DNA of 25,668 nucleotides from Chara braunii (taxonomy: Eukaryota; Streptophyta; Charophyceae; Charales; Characeae), in assembly GCA_003427395.1 (NCBI GenBank), contig BFEA01000380.1:1055040-1080707 (forward strand). The letters are read 5' to 3'. The notes below the pieces were generated by a model, which ran no database searches, had not been told where the DNA came from, and saw only the letters and a list, made by a program, of their open reading frames with translations. Shown here piece by piece: positions 1-8,568 of this stretch. Position numbers and translations under genes: made by a program. Every line of letters begins with the position of its first letter. The first letter of the stretch is position 1.

Positions 1-33
1 AAGAAGTGCCGGCAGCCATAGCTGACCGGGGAG

Positions 34-123
34 TTGACCGAGAGGGTTGACCAGAGGCATTGACCGGCGTTGACCAAGGTGTTGACCATGGTGTTGACCA
101 AGGCGTTGACCAAGACTTTGACC
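34..123 (+). repeat. Array of eight TTGACC motifs (about 12-bp minisatellite)
   Basis: TTGACC begins at 34, 47, 60, 70, 82, 94, 106 and 118, so the spacing is 13, 13, 10, 12, 12, 12 and 12 bases. The core matches the W-box (TTGAC followed by C or T) bound by WRKY transcription factors. The motif is seen directly; a regulatory role in the retroelement's leader or LTR is inference. It could equally be a plain 12-bp minisatellite. Confidence 0.75.
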
Positions 124-987
124 AAGCTGAAGTTGGTAACATCTCGCCACGCCCTTAGCCTGCCCCTTGCCCTATGGATGTGCACATACCCCTTGGTACT
201 TGCTGAGTACAGTCTGTCTGTCTATTCTTTCTACTTTGAGTCTCTTCTGTCCTAGGTCATAGAACTCTGTGGATGAAGGATAGGGCCTTGCTGCCAAACC
301 TGCACTGGACTTAGTAGGACTAATCTCTATTCTGGTATCTGGAGACCTGGGCATGAGCGGCGAGCGCTCGTTAAACAACTCGTCTAGCCCAATGACCGGT
401 ACTGTCCGGCAGGTCTGTTCAGTTTCAGTGGGGTGCTCGTTAAACAACTCGTCTAGCCCAATGACCGGTACTGTCCGGCAGGTCTGTTCAGTTTCAGTGT
501 AGAGGGTCTGAGCTCCGAGCTGCAGGCTGAAACGGAGGCCGTCGTTAAGTGTTGAGGGCCTGTTGGAACCACTCCCCTACCAGACCAAGTAANGCTGATG
601 ATCTGTGTCTGACGACTCGACTGTCCCGGGGGATATGAACCCTCCCAAGGACCGGTACAGACCGGCGGGCTGCTCGGTGTGGCACAGCAGGCTGGAAAGG
701 GCTGAGTTGTGGGCTGAAAGCACAGGCAGAACCAAGCTGATCACGTCGTCCTGTCTGCGACGTTAAAGAATTCTTGAGGAGTTANGGGGGATCTCCTTAA
801 ATGCCTCCTGATCAGCCACTGGTTCAGTAGTGACAGCCATAGCATAGATCTAGGCTAGAGACAATAGTTGACAGGATCCCTGTCAGGATTCTGTGAGTCT
901 TAGATTGAGTCAGTAGGTCTGTCAGTCAGGGGTTGACGTCTACGTGGTGAGGTTTGGAACCACTAACCCGGTTGTACACTTATCACC
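124..987 (+). other. Retroelement leader or 5' flank, non-coding
   Basis: No gene is recognised before the gag ATG at 988. The stretch holds the 69-bp direct repeat described separately, two isolated N bases (593 and 785), and two occurrences of TTGGAACCACT (about 563 and 954). The second lies 35 bases before gag, where a primer-binding site would be expected. I could not match this stretch to the sequence after pol, so a 5' LTR cannot be defined here. The 5' LTR may lie left of the window or may be lost. Confidence 0.4.
366..499 (+). repeat. Direct repeat: 65-bp unit, 69-bp period, two copies
   Basis: The 65 bases at 366-430, beginning GCTCGTTAAACAACTCG and ending GTTTCAGTG, recur without mismatch at 435-499, separated by GGGT. 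It is a recent tandem duplication in the leader of the retroelement. No open frame follows it. Confidence 0.9.
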
Positions 988-1590
988 ATGGTTGAGACCC
1001 GTAGTGGGATGGAGACTAGCCCCTACACCACTGAGCAGCAAGAAAAGATGGCCGTCTTAGTCAGAGAGAACAAGGAGAGAAAAGAGCGTGAAAAGCAAGC
1101 CAAGCTGAAGGCTATCGCAGACGAGCAGGCGGCGAAGATGAAGAGATTGGAGGAAGAGATGAAGAGGGTACAACAGGAGGAGGAAGAAAGAAGAAAAGTT
1201 GCTGAAGCAGAAGCAACAGCAGAAGAAGAGAAAGAGAGGATGAGGATTGAGAGTGGAGAAGGGAGTAGTGGTGGCACGATGACGAGGGAGACAAATACAG
1301 GGCTGGAGAAGAGGATCAGAGAGTGGGTCGCTAATTTTTCGTTGGGAGAAGACAAGGAGGCGGAGTCCTATGTGACTAAGGATGAGAAGGCTGCGCTGGC
1401 CGCTGAGCTAGCAGCCATGACAGACCCGATGGAACGAAGAGAGAGGGAAGACGAACAAAAGTTAGCATGGAAGTTGAGAATGAAGAGGGAAATGAAGAGG
1501 AGGATAGAGGAAGTGAATAAGATGACCGCAGCAGTGGCAAAGGTGCAGGAGTGTAGAGCGGAGGTGCTTGCTGGCCCAACCAGACGATAA
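988..1590 (+). CDS. gag: gag N-terminal coiled-coil segment (broken)
   Basis: Open frame of 200 residues starting at an ATG in good context (CACCATGG) and ending TAA. Residues about 20-85 are dense in K, E, R and Q with heptad-like spacing and predict a long charged coiled coil. Residues 125-195 are also helical and charged. This is the start of gag: its last conserved piece before the break is duplicated downstream (1698-1721), and the following frame continues with capsid-like sequence. The stop at 1588 is probably caused by a small rearrangement and not by a true end. The high K/E content makes homology hard to judge; assignment rests on position and continuity. Confidence 0.7.
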   Translation: MVETRSGMETSPYTTEQQEKMAVLVRENKERKEREKQAKLKAIADEQAAKMKRLEEEMKRVQQEEEERRKVAEAEATAEEEKERMRIESGEGSSGGTMTRETNTGLEKRIREWVANFSLGEDKEAESYVTKDEKAALAAELAAMTDPMERREREDEQKLAWKLRMKREMKRRIEEVNKMTAAVAKVQECRAEVLAGPTRR

Positions 1591-1819
1591 GGCCAAGTGG
1601 GACAAAGTACTGGGGTACCTTATTGGGGGCGCCAAGCAAAATGGAGCCAGGATGTAGCGTTGAGTGCCATGCGGTCAGGGTTTAGATGACCGCAGCAGTG
1701 AATAAGATGACCGCAGCAGTGACAAAGTACTGGAGGTGTTGAGCAAGGCCTGGATGGAGGAGCGTCAGGCAAGCTAGAGCCACGATATAGCGTTGAGTGC
1801 CATGCGGTCAGGGTTTAGA
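1513..1819 (+). repeat. Scrambled internal duplications in gag
   Basis: Two segments are repeated. The 24 bases at 1513-1536 (GTGAATAAGATGACCGCAGC and four more) recur at 1698-1721. About 31 bases at 1655-1685 (starting TAGCGTTGAGTGCC) recur at 1788-1818, 133 bases on. A 15-base piece, ATGACCGCAGCAGTG, also occurs twice in tandem (1686-1700 and 1707-1721). The rearrangement sits exactly where the gag frame breaks and explains the frame loss. Confidence 0.8.
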
Positions 1820-2941
1820 GATTTTGCGTGCGAGATCGTCACCCATATTGGGGGCGAAGTGAAGCAATTGAGAGATAATGTAGGGAAGTTTTGTGAGGGC
1901 GCCATTCAGGGTGCCAAAGCTGTAGCCGCTGTAGAGGGAGAGGCCAGACCCCGTAAGGACCCAGTGAAACTCAAGTTCCCAGATGCGTACGGGGGGAAGA
2001 AGGAAGAGAACTTTGACAACTGGGAAGCCAGTGTCAACAGTTATATTTACTTGCAGCATATCCTAACAGAGGAGCAAGTCCTCGTGGCCTTCCANGCCCT
2101 GAAGGACGAAGCGGCTAGCTTCGCCAGGTNTCTCGCGCGTACAGCCGGTTGTGAAAACAACCTGGTTGCATATTCCAAAGTCACTCCTCTTTCCCAATTC
2201 CTCAAGCTCCTCAAGGAGCGNTTCGCTGACCCAACGNGAGGCATNAGAGCCTCTGANAAGCTCCNAACGATCCACTCNCGNCAGTGGAGGAGTGCNAAGG
2301 CACTCAAGGGTACTATGGACGACTTGGTAGCTGTCCCGGACCACGGGGTCACTGAGCCCCAGCTGGTCCAGTTGTTTTATCGTGCCATTCCAGAGGCCCT
2401 ACGCGGGCATTTCTTTGACAAGTCTCAGCAGGCCGGCATCACATACGATCAATTGAGTAGGGAGGTCGTCCTCTATGAGTCAAAGTCTGTGCCAGTTACC
2501 ACTTTCTGGCATAAGCACCTGGAGAAGGGGAAGAAGTGGAAGAATCGTACTATCTCAGGCCAAGTAAAGGCCAAGGATCACATGATCCTAACGTTAGAGG
2601 AAGGTGGTACTGATGAGGTCCCGTATGATCAGATTGAGTGGGGCCTTGAAGATGATGGCAGTAGTGTGGGGCAGGGGAGGTCTTACGCTGCTCTCGCGGC
2701 TGGAGGGAGGCCGCAAGGAGGAGGAGGCTAGGGCCAAAGGGGCCAGGCCATGGGAGGCCGAGGACCGGGTGCACAGGGGGTTGGCGGACAGGGAAACCGC
2801 CAAGCGGGAGGTAGGGGTCAAGGTCCCCCGTCAAATCACCAGGTAATCGGTCCCCACAACGAAGAGGTGGAAGAGCACCTCAAGGAGGTTGGCACCCAGG
2901 CTTGCCACAGGGCAGGCCTTGGGAATGGCAGGAACGCATGA
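1793..2941 (+). CDS. gag: gag capsid-like region with in-frame amber stop
   Basis: Frame open from about 1778 to TAG at 2729-2731, then open again in the same frame to about 2941. The first part has the layout of Ty3 gag capsid: a basic start, the segment around KLKFPDAYGGKKEENFDNW near 1970-2020, then mixed helices up to about residue 210. A Q/G/R-rich linker follows the stop (GGRGPGAQGVGGQ), as is usual before the nucleocapsid knuckle. Ten of the window's single N bases lie at 2095-2296 and leave X residues in the capsid core. The stop at 2729 falls in the glycine-rich linker and would remove the nucleocapsid. No true start codon is evident, because the real start is at 988. Confidence 0.65.
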
Positions 2942-3051
2942 ACATGGGCCAGTGCGTATTCTGTGGTGACCCGGCCCACGTTATCAAATTTTGTCCAAAG
3001 TATAGACAAGCCCGTTGGGCTGCCCAGCAGTCAAAAGGCAGCCGCCAGTAG
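2938..3051 (+). CDS. gag: gag nucleocapsid zinc knuckle (CCHC)
   Basis: In a third frame, the sequence from 2938 encodes CVFCGDPAHVIKFC (2953-2994). This is a perfect C-x2-C-x4-H-x4-C knuckle that binds the retroelement RNA in family members. A basic, glutamine-rich tail follows and the frame ends with TAG at 3049-3051. The next open frame (protease) lies one base back and is open from 3006, so the two overlap by about 45 bases. That geometry would suit -1 frameshifting, but I see no convincing slippery heptamer, and the element has several other frame breaks. Confidence 0.75.
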   Translation: MNMGQCVFCGDPAHVIKFCPKYRQARWAAQQSKGSRQ

Positions 3052-3985
3052 GGGTCGCAACTGCCCCTACTTCAAGGCCATGTGGAGAAGTGAGCGCGCG
3101 CGAGCAGGACACTCCCAACCCACATGAGCCTATGGCAGAGGTTGCTGGCCCGTGCCTAGATAGCTGTCCAGAGACCGCCTGTGTAAGCGTCTCTTTAGGC
3201 ACGTCCCTCGCAGGTGTGGCAGAAGAATTAAAGGAGAGGATGCCAGCCTGGGCCAAAATGAAGAAGGAGAGTAAAGGACAACTGATTTTGGTAGATGTAC
3301 AGGTGTTTAGGAGTAGGGTAGGGGCCCTTATAGACTCAGGGGCTACCCGTAGTTATATCAACCGTAGGGCGCTGAAGAAGTCGAGGCTAGGACTAAAGGT
3401 CCAGAAGTTAATAGACCCTATAGTCAATGTTCTCGCAGACAACCGCACAATGTGCGTTGAGGATTATGTAGAGGGAGTCCAAGCGTACTTTCGCCTAGAG
3501 AAGGATGGGAAGGTGGAGAAAGTTCTCCATTCCCTGACTCTCCTCGTACAAGATGACCTTCCTTTCGATGTAATGTTAGGAATGGATTGGGGAGAGGCAA
3601 CGGGGGCCACACTCTATCTGAGAGAGCATGAGTGTAGGCTCCCTAGTCCGTCAGGCGAAGTGAAGACTGCTTGCTTGTTCCATGCGTCCAGTGTAGATAA
3701 CACCTTGGCGCATTGCTGTCTCAGTGCTCCCGCGTTCGCGCGATTAGTAAGAAAGGAGCAGTTAGAGGAACAGGTCTTTGTGGTGTATGTTAGACCTATC
3801 ACTGAGGGCCAGAAGAATGATAGCTCCACAGACCCAACAATTGCCAAGCTGCTGAAGGAGTTCAAAGATTTGACTGAGTCGCCGACAGGAGTAGTGTCAC
3901 GACCCATCCAGCATAGGATAGAGATAGAGCCTGACAGTAGAACACCTAAGGGTGCAGTCTACAGGATGTCCCCTAGAGGAGCTTC
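3006..3985 (+). CDS. pol: pol: aspartic protease and linker to RT
   Basis: Open frame with the retropepsin active-site motif LIDSGATRSYIN (Asp codon at 3333-3335). A flap-like region follows, then FDVMLGMDW near 3566-3591, the typical hydrophobic end of Ty3/Gypsy proteases. The sequence continues to [11 protein letters not shown] just before reverse transcriptase, which is the conserved entry to the RT fingers. The frame is lost near 3970 by a small indel. The enzyme would cleave the gag-pol polyprotein. No independent start codon is expected; the domain would be made as part of pol. Confidence 0.85.
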
Positions 3986-4590
3986 GCAAGCAGTTAGACG
4001 AACTCCTTGAGAAAGGGTGGATTAGGCCCANTTCGTCTCCTTTTGGAGCACCCGTTTTGTTTGTCCCCAAAAAGGAAGGAGAGCTGAGAATGTGTATAGA
4101 CTATAGGGGATTAAATGCGATCACCGTGAAGAATGCTGAGCCGCTGCCCAGGATAGACGATCTTTTAGATCGGGTGCACGGTTGCAAGTATTTCTCTAAG
4201 ATAGACTTGAAGTCCGGATACCATCAGATAGAGGTTCATCCTGATGATCAATACAAGACTACGTTCCGGACTAGATATGGGCATTATGAGTTTATAGTGA
4301 TGCCCTTTGGACTAACCAACGCGCCAGCTACTTTTCAGCGTTGTATGAATGACCTGTTTAGACCATGGTTAGATAAATTTGTAGTAGTCTACTTAGATGA
4401 TATCCTAGTCTTTAGTAAGACCCTTCAGGAGCACCAGGGTCATCTGAGGCAGGTCTTGGAGAAGCTTAGAGAGGCTAACTTCAAGATCAANGCGAAGAAG
4501 TGTGAGTGGGCCAAGACGCAAGTCTTATACTTGGGCCACGTGTTGGACGGAGATGGCATTAAGCCAGAGGACAGCAAGATCACGCTATCA
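3970..4590 (+). CDS. pol: pol: reverse transcriptase
   Basis: Ty3/Gypsy reverse transcriptase. Visible motifs are [37 protein letters not shown] (catalytic Asp in KIDL), [13 protein letters not shown]-like [15 protein letters not shown], and the catalytic box [10 protein letters not shown] with YLDD at 4390-4401. The active-site aspartates are intact. Two X residues come from N at 4031 and 4491. A single-base loss near 4585 shifts the frame; the next frame carries on with the RT thumb/connection (LRSLLGLANYYRKFV) at 4614-4800. The domain copies element RNA into cDNA in family members. Confidence 0.95.
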
Positions 4591-5258
4591 GAGATTGGCT
4601 GACGCCCCATACATTGACAGAGTTGCGATCGTTACTAGGCTTAGCTAACTACTATAGGAAGTTCGTAAGGAACTTCTCTACTATCGTCACTCCCTTGCAC
4701 AAGTTGGTGAAGAAAGAGGCAATCTGGCAATGGGACAAAGAGTGTACGTCTGCGCTCAAGAAGCTAAAGCGAGCGTTAATAGAATATCCTGTCCTCAAAG
4801 TTACATTCCGTCTTTGCCATTTGTCGTCACCACGGACGCGAGTCAGTATGGGATAGGCGCCGTGTTGCAGCAAGACGACGGCAATGGCTATAGACCCGTA
4901 GAGTTCATGTCCGCGAGGATTCCCTGTGAGAAGGTCGCTACCTCCACGTACGAGAGGGAACTCTACGCTCTCAGGAAGGCTTTAGACCATTGGAAGCACT
5001 ATCTGCTTGGGAGGCACTTCAAAGTGTATTCGGACCACGAAACACTTAGATGGTTAAAGACTCGGGCCAAGATGACACCCAAGTTGACTAGGTGGGCCGC
5101 AGAGAGACCAATTCGACTTTGAGCTCAAGCCAGTGAAGGGCAAGTACAACGTAGTTGCGGATGCTCTAAGTAGGAGATCAGACTACTTTGGAGTTGTAGT
5201 ACACTATCTGGATATAGGGAGAGCCCTGCAGGAGAAAGTGAGGCAAGCATATGCGTAG
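4590..5258 (+). CDS. pol: pol: RT connection and RNase H, frame broken
   Basis: Three consecutive frames together carry the RT connection and RNase H. The connection is at 4590-4800. RNase H follows with FVVTTDASQYGIGAVLQQ (first catalytic Asp at 4835-4837), then the TYERELYALRKALDHW helix (Glu), then YSDHETLRWL (Asp). Frame changes lie near 4800 and near 5105. After 5105 the frame reads FDFELKPVKGKYNVVADALS, the standard tether between RNase H and integrase, and it meets an in-frame TAG at 5256. RNase H would degrade the RNA strand of the hybrid. The catalytic residues are preserved although the frame is not. Confidence 0.9.
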
Positions 5259-6353
5259 GACCCTATCTATAGCGATCTCCTAAAAAGAGTTCGAGAGGCC
5301 CCAGAGACTGAACCAGATTACCGCACTACAAACGGGTTGTTGTTTGAGAAGACTAATGTATTTGACCGCCTGTGCGTTCCCAACAGCGAAGAGATCCGCA
5401 GTTTGGTTTTAGGGGAATGCCACGATACTGAAGGGCATTTCGGTTGGCAAAAGACATTAGCCAACCTGATGCGTGCGTATACCTGGCCAGGGATGAAGAA
5501 TGACTGCATAGAGTATGGCCGCAGTTGTAAAGTGTGCCAGAGAAATAAGTCTACTACACGCGCGCCCTTAGGTCTTCTCAGGCCCTTGCCTATTTCGGAT
5601 CAGCCGGGAGACTCAGTGTCTATAGACTTCATGGACACGCAAGTCAAGAGTAGACATGGTAAGAGCCAAGTCATGGTCATAGTCGACCGTTTTAGTAAGT
5701 ATGCAATTTTTGTTCCCTTGCCAGCAGAGGCACGTACAGATTTAGTAATACAGAAGTTCTTTGACTTTTGGGTTAGTGAGAATGGTATCCCATTGTCATT
5801 AGTTAGTGATAGAGATAGTCGTTTCACCAGCCAGAACTGGCAAGAACTCATGAGAGTCTACGGATCCAAGTTGTTAATGTCGTCCGGCCGTCACCAAGAG
5901 ACTAACGGTCAGACAGAACAAATGAACAAGATCCTAGAGCAAGTTCTGCACATGTACATTAGACCAGATCAAATCAACTGGGATGAGATGTTGCCCAAGG
6001 TCGCTAGTGCATACAACAACAGCATGCACCTATCCACCTGCCGCACTCCCAATGAACTGCACAAGTCCTTTAGACCACGCAGACCGTTCGAAGGACTGAA
6101 CCGGGATCAGATTCACAGATTACCGCCCGGTACCAGGGAGTTTGCNATACAGCACGAAAAGGAATTAGCCACTGTTGTTGAGAACCTACAGAAGGCCCAG
6201 CACAGAATGATAGAGCAGGCTAACAAACACCGTCGCCCATCACAGTTTCAAGTAGGCGACTTAGTCTGGGTCAAGGCAAAAGAGTTTGCACCGGAAGAAA
6301 ACATCTCGCAGAAGTTACTGCCTGCATATAGAGGACCGTGGCCGGTTCTATAA
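5259..6353 (+). CDS. pol: pol: integrase with DD35E and GPY/F
   Basis: The longest clean frame of pol. An HHCC zinc-binding domain is encoded with His codons at 5421 and 5436 and Cys codons at 5526 and 5535. The catalytic triad is D (5625), D (5808) and E (5916), leaving 35 residues between the last two, as in DD35E integrases. A GPY/F-like module (AYRGPWPVL) ends the frame, which meets TAA at 6351. Translation resumes in the same frame directly after it (VKGGEDGPSYSIEI), so the stop is a point lesion inside the domain. The enzyme inserts the cDNA into the genome in family members. Confidence 0.93.
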   Translation, partial: DPIYSDLLKRVREAPETEPDYRTTNGLLFEKTNVFDRLCVPNSEEIRSLVLGECHDTEGHFGWQKTLANLMRAYTWPGMKNDCIEYGRSCKVCQRNKSTTRAPLGLLRPLPISDQPGDSVSIDFMDTQVKSRHGKSQVMVIVDRFSKYAIFVPLPAEARTDLVIQKFFDFWVSENGIPLSLVSDRDSRFTSQNWQELMRVYGSKLLMSSGRHQETNGQTEQMNKILEQVLHMYIRPDQINWDEMLPKVASAYNNSMHLSTCRTPNELHKSFRPRRPFEGLNRDQIHRLPPGTREFXIQHEKELATVVENLQKAQHRMIEQANKHRRPSQFQVGDLVWVKAKEFAPEENISQKLLPAYRGPWPVL

Positions 6354-6713
6354 GTCAAGGGCGGAGAGGATGGACCGTCCTATAGCATTGAGATTCCAGC
6401 ACACCTCCACACATACCCTGTGTTTCATGCTTCAAAGCTGCTGCCGTGTATCACTAGTCAACAGTTCCCTTCCAGGAGATCCATGATTCCACCGGATATG
6501 GATGGAAGCTATGACATAGAGGGCATTGTAGAAGAGGATGTGTTTAGGACAGGAGGTAGAGGTCGTCCCCAGAAACAGTATAAGGTCCGGTTTGCTTATC
6601 AGGAACCGGAAGACGACCGCTGGTTCACGAAAGCAGAACTTCTAAAGACCGCTCCCGACATAGTCAGGGCCTATGAGCGTGACAAGAAAGGTAAAGGTCC
6701 TGCCTTGGACTAA
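6354..6713 (+). CDS. pol: pol: integrase tail with chromodomain
   Basis: Same frame as integrase after the TAA at 6351. It begins with the conserved YPVFHASKLLP linker and then a chromodomain at about 6510-6690: YDIEGIVEEDVF as the first strand, QYKVRFAYQEPEDDRWFTKAE-like core strands, and a closing helix. Chromodomains on integrases direct insertion towards particular chromatin marks. A basic tail follows and the frame ends with TAA at 6711-6713, the natural pol end. It is the feature that makes this a chromovirus. Confidence 0.85.
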   Translation, partial: VKGGEDGPSYSIEIPAHLHTYPVFHASKLLPCITSQQFPSRRSMIPPDMDGSYDIEGIVEEDVFRTGGRGRPQKQYKVRFAYQEPEDDRWFTKAELLKTAPDIVRAYERDKKGKGPALD

Positions 6714-7060
6714 AATTTTCTCGGAGGACCTCGAATTTAGGACGGCGGGAGTGAAACGGTTTTCACCTTTTAGCAGTAGCGGANGCAGTACCCAGGNTTC
6801 GATCCCTAGACCTCACCCTACCCATGTACAGTATCTGTGTAGACCCCGAGAATTGAACCTGCGACCTGTGTATTCATAGGCAGTTGGTAGACCTGTCGTA
6901 GGTCCATAGACAGCAGGGGTTCGATCTGTAGGTCTATAGCGTAGGAGTCTTAGTGAGTTCTGGAAGCTTAGCTGTAGACCTTCAGGGGTTCGATCTGTAG
7001 GTCTATAGCGTAGGAGTCTTAGTGAGTTCTGGAAGCTTAGCTGTAGACCTTCTAGAAGGT
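6714..7060 (+). other. Retroelement 3' tail; possible polypurine tract and LTR start
   Basis: After the pol stop, a purine-rich stretch near 6744-6753 (GGACGGCGGGAG) is followed by TG, the usual place for the polypurine tract and first bases of the 3' LTR. The following sequence has no match in 1-987, so an LTR pair is not shown. Three pieces resemble tRNA T-arms: TTCGATCCC near 6798, GGTTCAATTC on the minus strand near 6850, and GGGGTTCGATC twice at about 6916 and 6985. Two N bases lie at 6784 and 6797. Confidence 0.4.
6914..7052 (+). repeat. Tandem repeat, 69-bp period, two copies
   Basis: A 69-base unit starting CAGGGGTTCGATCTGTAGG occupies 6914-6982 and is repeated without mismatch at 6983-7051. 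The period is identical to that of the unrelated duplication at 366-499. Confidence 0.9.
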
Positions 7061-7102
7061 AGGCAAGTGGGCAAGTGGGCAAGTGGTGAGGCAAGTGGTG
7101 GA
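7061..7102 (+). repeat. GGCAAGTGG minisatellite
   Basis: Short tandem array of GGCAAGTGG-like units with about a 9-bp period, followed by two diverged GAGGCAAGTGGTG units. It marks the end of the repeat-rich tail of the retroelement. Confidence 0.7.
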
Positions 7103-7800
7103 CTAAACCGCAGTGCAACAGCAGTGCAACGGCGGTAGGATAGCGGTGAGTCCACAGTCAGTCAAGGTCCAGTCAGTCCCAGTCCGGTCCAGCAAGTACC
7201 ACAGGGGGACTGTAAGCACCAAGGGCCGATGGCAAAGAGCAGACCAACGAGTTGATCCAGTGTATGTGAACAGTGAGATGTTTGGGCGCTGAAGTCGCCA
7301 TAGCCAATTGAGAGTGAACTCGTATCTGAAAGCCATATCTCTGAGTTTTGAGTGGGCGCATGTCGCCAGTATGCTGCGTTGCTGTTTACATGCATGAAAA
7401 GTGTGTTTGAAAACGAGTCTGACTGCACTACACCCAAAAGCATTTTGTGAATTTCCAGCAGACTTCTTCAGATCCTCGTATAGGAGGTTGAATACAGAAG
7501 ACCGCGCACACAAAGCACAAGGGGCAAGGTCCTCTGAAGTGGCTACAACTGCCAGCGTGCACACGAGGCTGATGCAAGACTACAGACTGCTAACGTGGAT
7601 TCCATACCTCCCTACCCTTCTGCAAATGCAGCATACGGGCCCCGCACACATTCTTCGTAACCCAGTTTCCTTCCATCATCGAAGGCTCCAGAGTCCGTAT
7701 ACCCAGTTTCGTACCATCATACAACTTGACCGCGACTCTACGCGCACCCAAAACACAATTGGTATGCCTCTCTACAGCAGAGATGAGCATTTTTCTTTTG
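7103..7800. other. No gene recognised
   Basis: A minus-strand open frame runs through 7103-7564, but it shows no domain, no splice signals and mixed composition. Partial repeats such as ACCCAGTTTC(C/G)TNCCATCAT occur near 7660 and 7705. The region is probably intergenic or degraded repeat. Confidence 0.4.
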
Positions 7801-8010
7801 AAATGCCACTTCACCCAACCCACCCAAAATTTTCTTAGTACATGCAACCCTTTAAAAAAGAAGAAAAAAAAGGTTTGAAGCTGATCCAACCCACCCAAGC
7901 ACTTTTTTGAATTTTTCCGCCCATGCCCAACCCACCCGCCACCAGTAAAAAAGGTTCACCCAGACCGACCCGCACCCGCAAGAAAATCATGGCCCACCCG
8001 CACCCGGGAT
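7801..8010 (-). repeat. Degenerate GGGTGGGT-rich repeat (minus strand)
   Basis: On the minus strand, blocks of GGGTGGGTTGG, GCGGGTGCGGGTC and GGCGGGTGGGTTGGGC recur across about 200 bases. The plus strand shows CCCAACCCACCC. It is a diverged G-rich interspersed repeat, not telomere sequence, since TTTAGGG units are absent. Confidence 0.55.
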
Positions 8011-8117
8011 GTAGTATTTTTTGACCCGCAGCCAGTTGTGCCCGCGATTGTCTATCCCTTCGAACATTCACAGACAGTAGGACAATAAGACGTGACAGGA
8101 TAAAATCAAACACGCTT

Positions 8118-8171
8118 AGAGAGAGAGAGAGAGCTCTGTCTCTCTCACAGGAATCGCCCACGTCACGGCCT

Positions 8172-8209
<38 letters not shown>
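8118..8209. repeat. GA and CT microsatellites in opposite orientation
   Basis: A GA run at about 8118-8133 meets CTCTGTCTCTCTC, so the two can pair as a hairpin. A pure CT run of about 32 bases follows at 8177-8208. Confidence 0.9.
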
Positions 8210-8405
8210 GCATTGGATTTCACGCCTGAATCGGAGTGCGTCTGTGGAGAGATGCGAAAAAGTGTGTTCTCAAAAAGGAAAAGACAAACCAAAGCGATGT
8301 GATGAGAGGGGAACACGGACATCGGAAAAAGAAAACCGGAAGAGTTTAACACTACACCAGAGGCAAAGAAAACACAAGGCAGGAAGGGGGCAGGAAGGGG
8401 GATAC

Positions 8406-8475
8406 GCGCTGTAGCTCAGTGGGCTGAAGCTATGGTGTTGCATCTGTGAGGCGGAGGGTCCACTTCCATCAGCCC
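8406..8475 (+). ncRNA. tRNA-like module 1 (SINE-type pol III promoter)
   Basis: TAGCTCAGTGGG at 8412-8423 is a perfect pol III A box. GGTCCACTTCC at 8457-8467 matches the B box at 9 of 11 positions, with the normal 33-base spacing. The segment between resembles an anticodon arm, but no acceptor stem closes and the T-lo arm is degenerate. It is a tRNA-derived relic or SINE head and not a functional tRNA gene. Confidence 0.55.
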
Positions 8476-8568
8476 TTAAAGCTCCCCTGTGCAAGTTAAG
8501 TTGGTTGGTGCTAGGATGGCACCCCGCATACCTGGCGCGCAGCACAGTATAGCACATAAACAAACCAT

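Larger units (their letters stand above)
988..6713 (+). pseudogene. Decayed Ty3/Gypsy chromovirus gag-pol
   Basis: A complete set of Ty3/Gypsy domains is present in the canonical order: gag, zinc knuckle, protease, reverse transcriptase, RNase H, integrase, chromodomain. The integrase-after-RT order and the chromodomain place it among chromoviruses. The reading frame is not continuous. Frame changes occur in gag (around 1590-1780 and 2900), at the gag/pol junction (about 3006-3051), and near 3970, 4585, 4800 and 5105. In-frame stops interrupt conserved sequence at 2729 (TAG), 5256 (TAG) and 6351 (TAA). The gag/pol shift could be programmed; the others look like decay, or like errors from collapsing many copies into one consensus. 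Fifteen of the seventeen single N bases of the window lie in or just after this body and the other two lie in its leader. As written it cannot encode a working polyprotein. Confidence 0.95.

Noticed and set aside
7103-7564. 153-residue minus-strand open frame after the retroelement
   Set aside because: No domain or splice context, and it overlaps the degraded tail; likely chance.
7801-8010. Interstitial telomere repeat
   Set aside because: Units are GGGTGGGT-like and irregular, without TTTAGGG.
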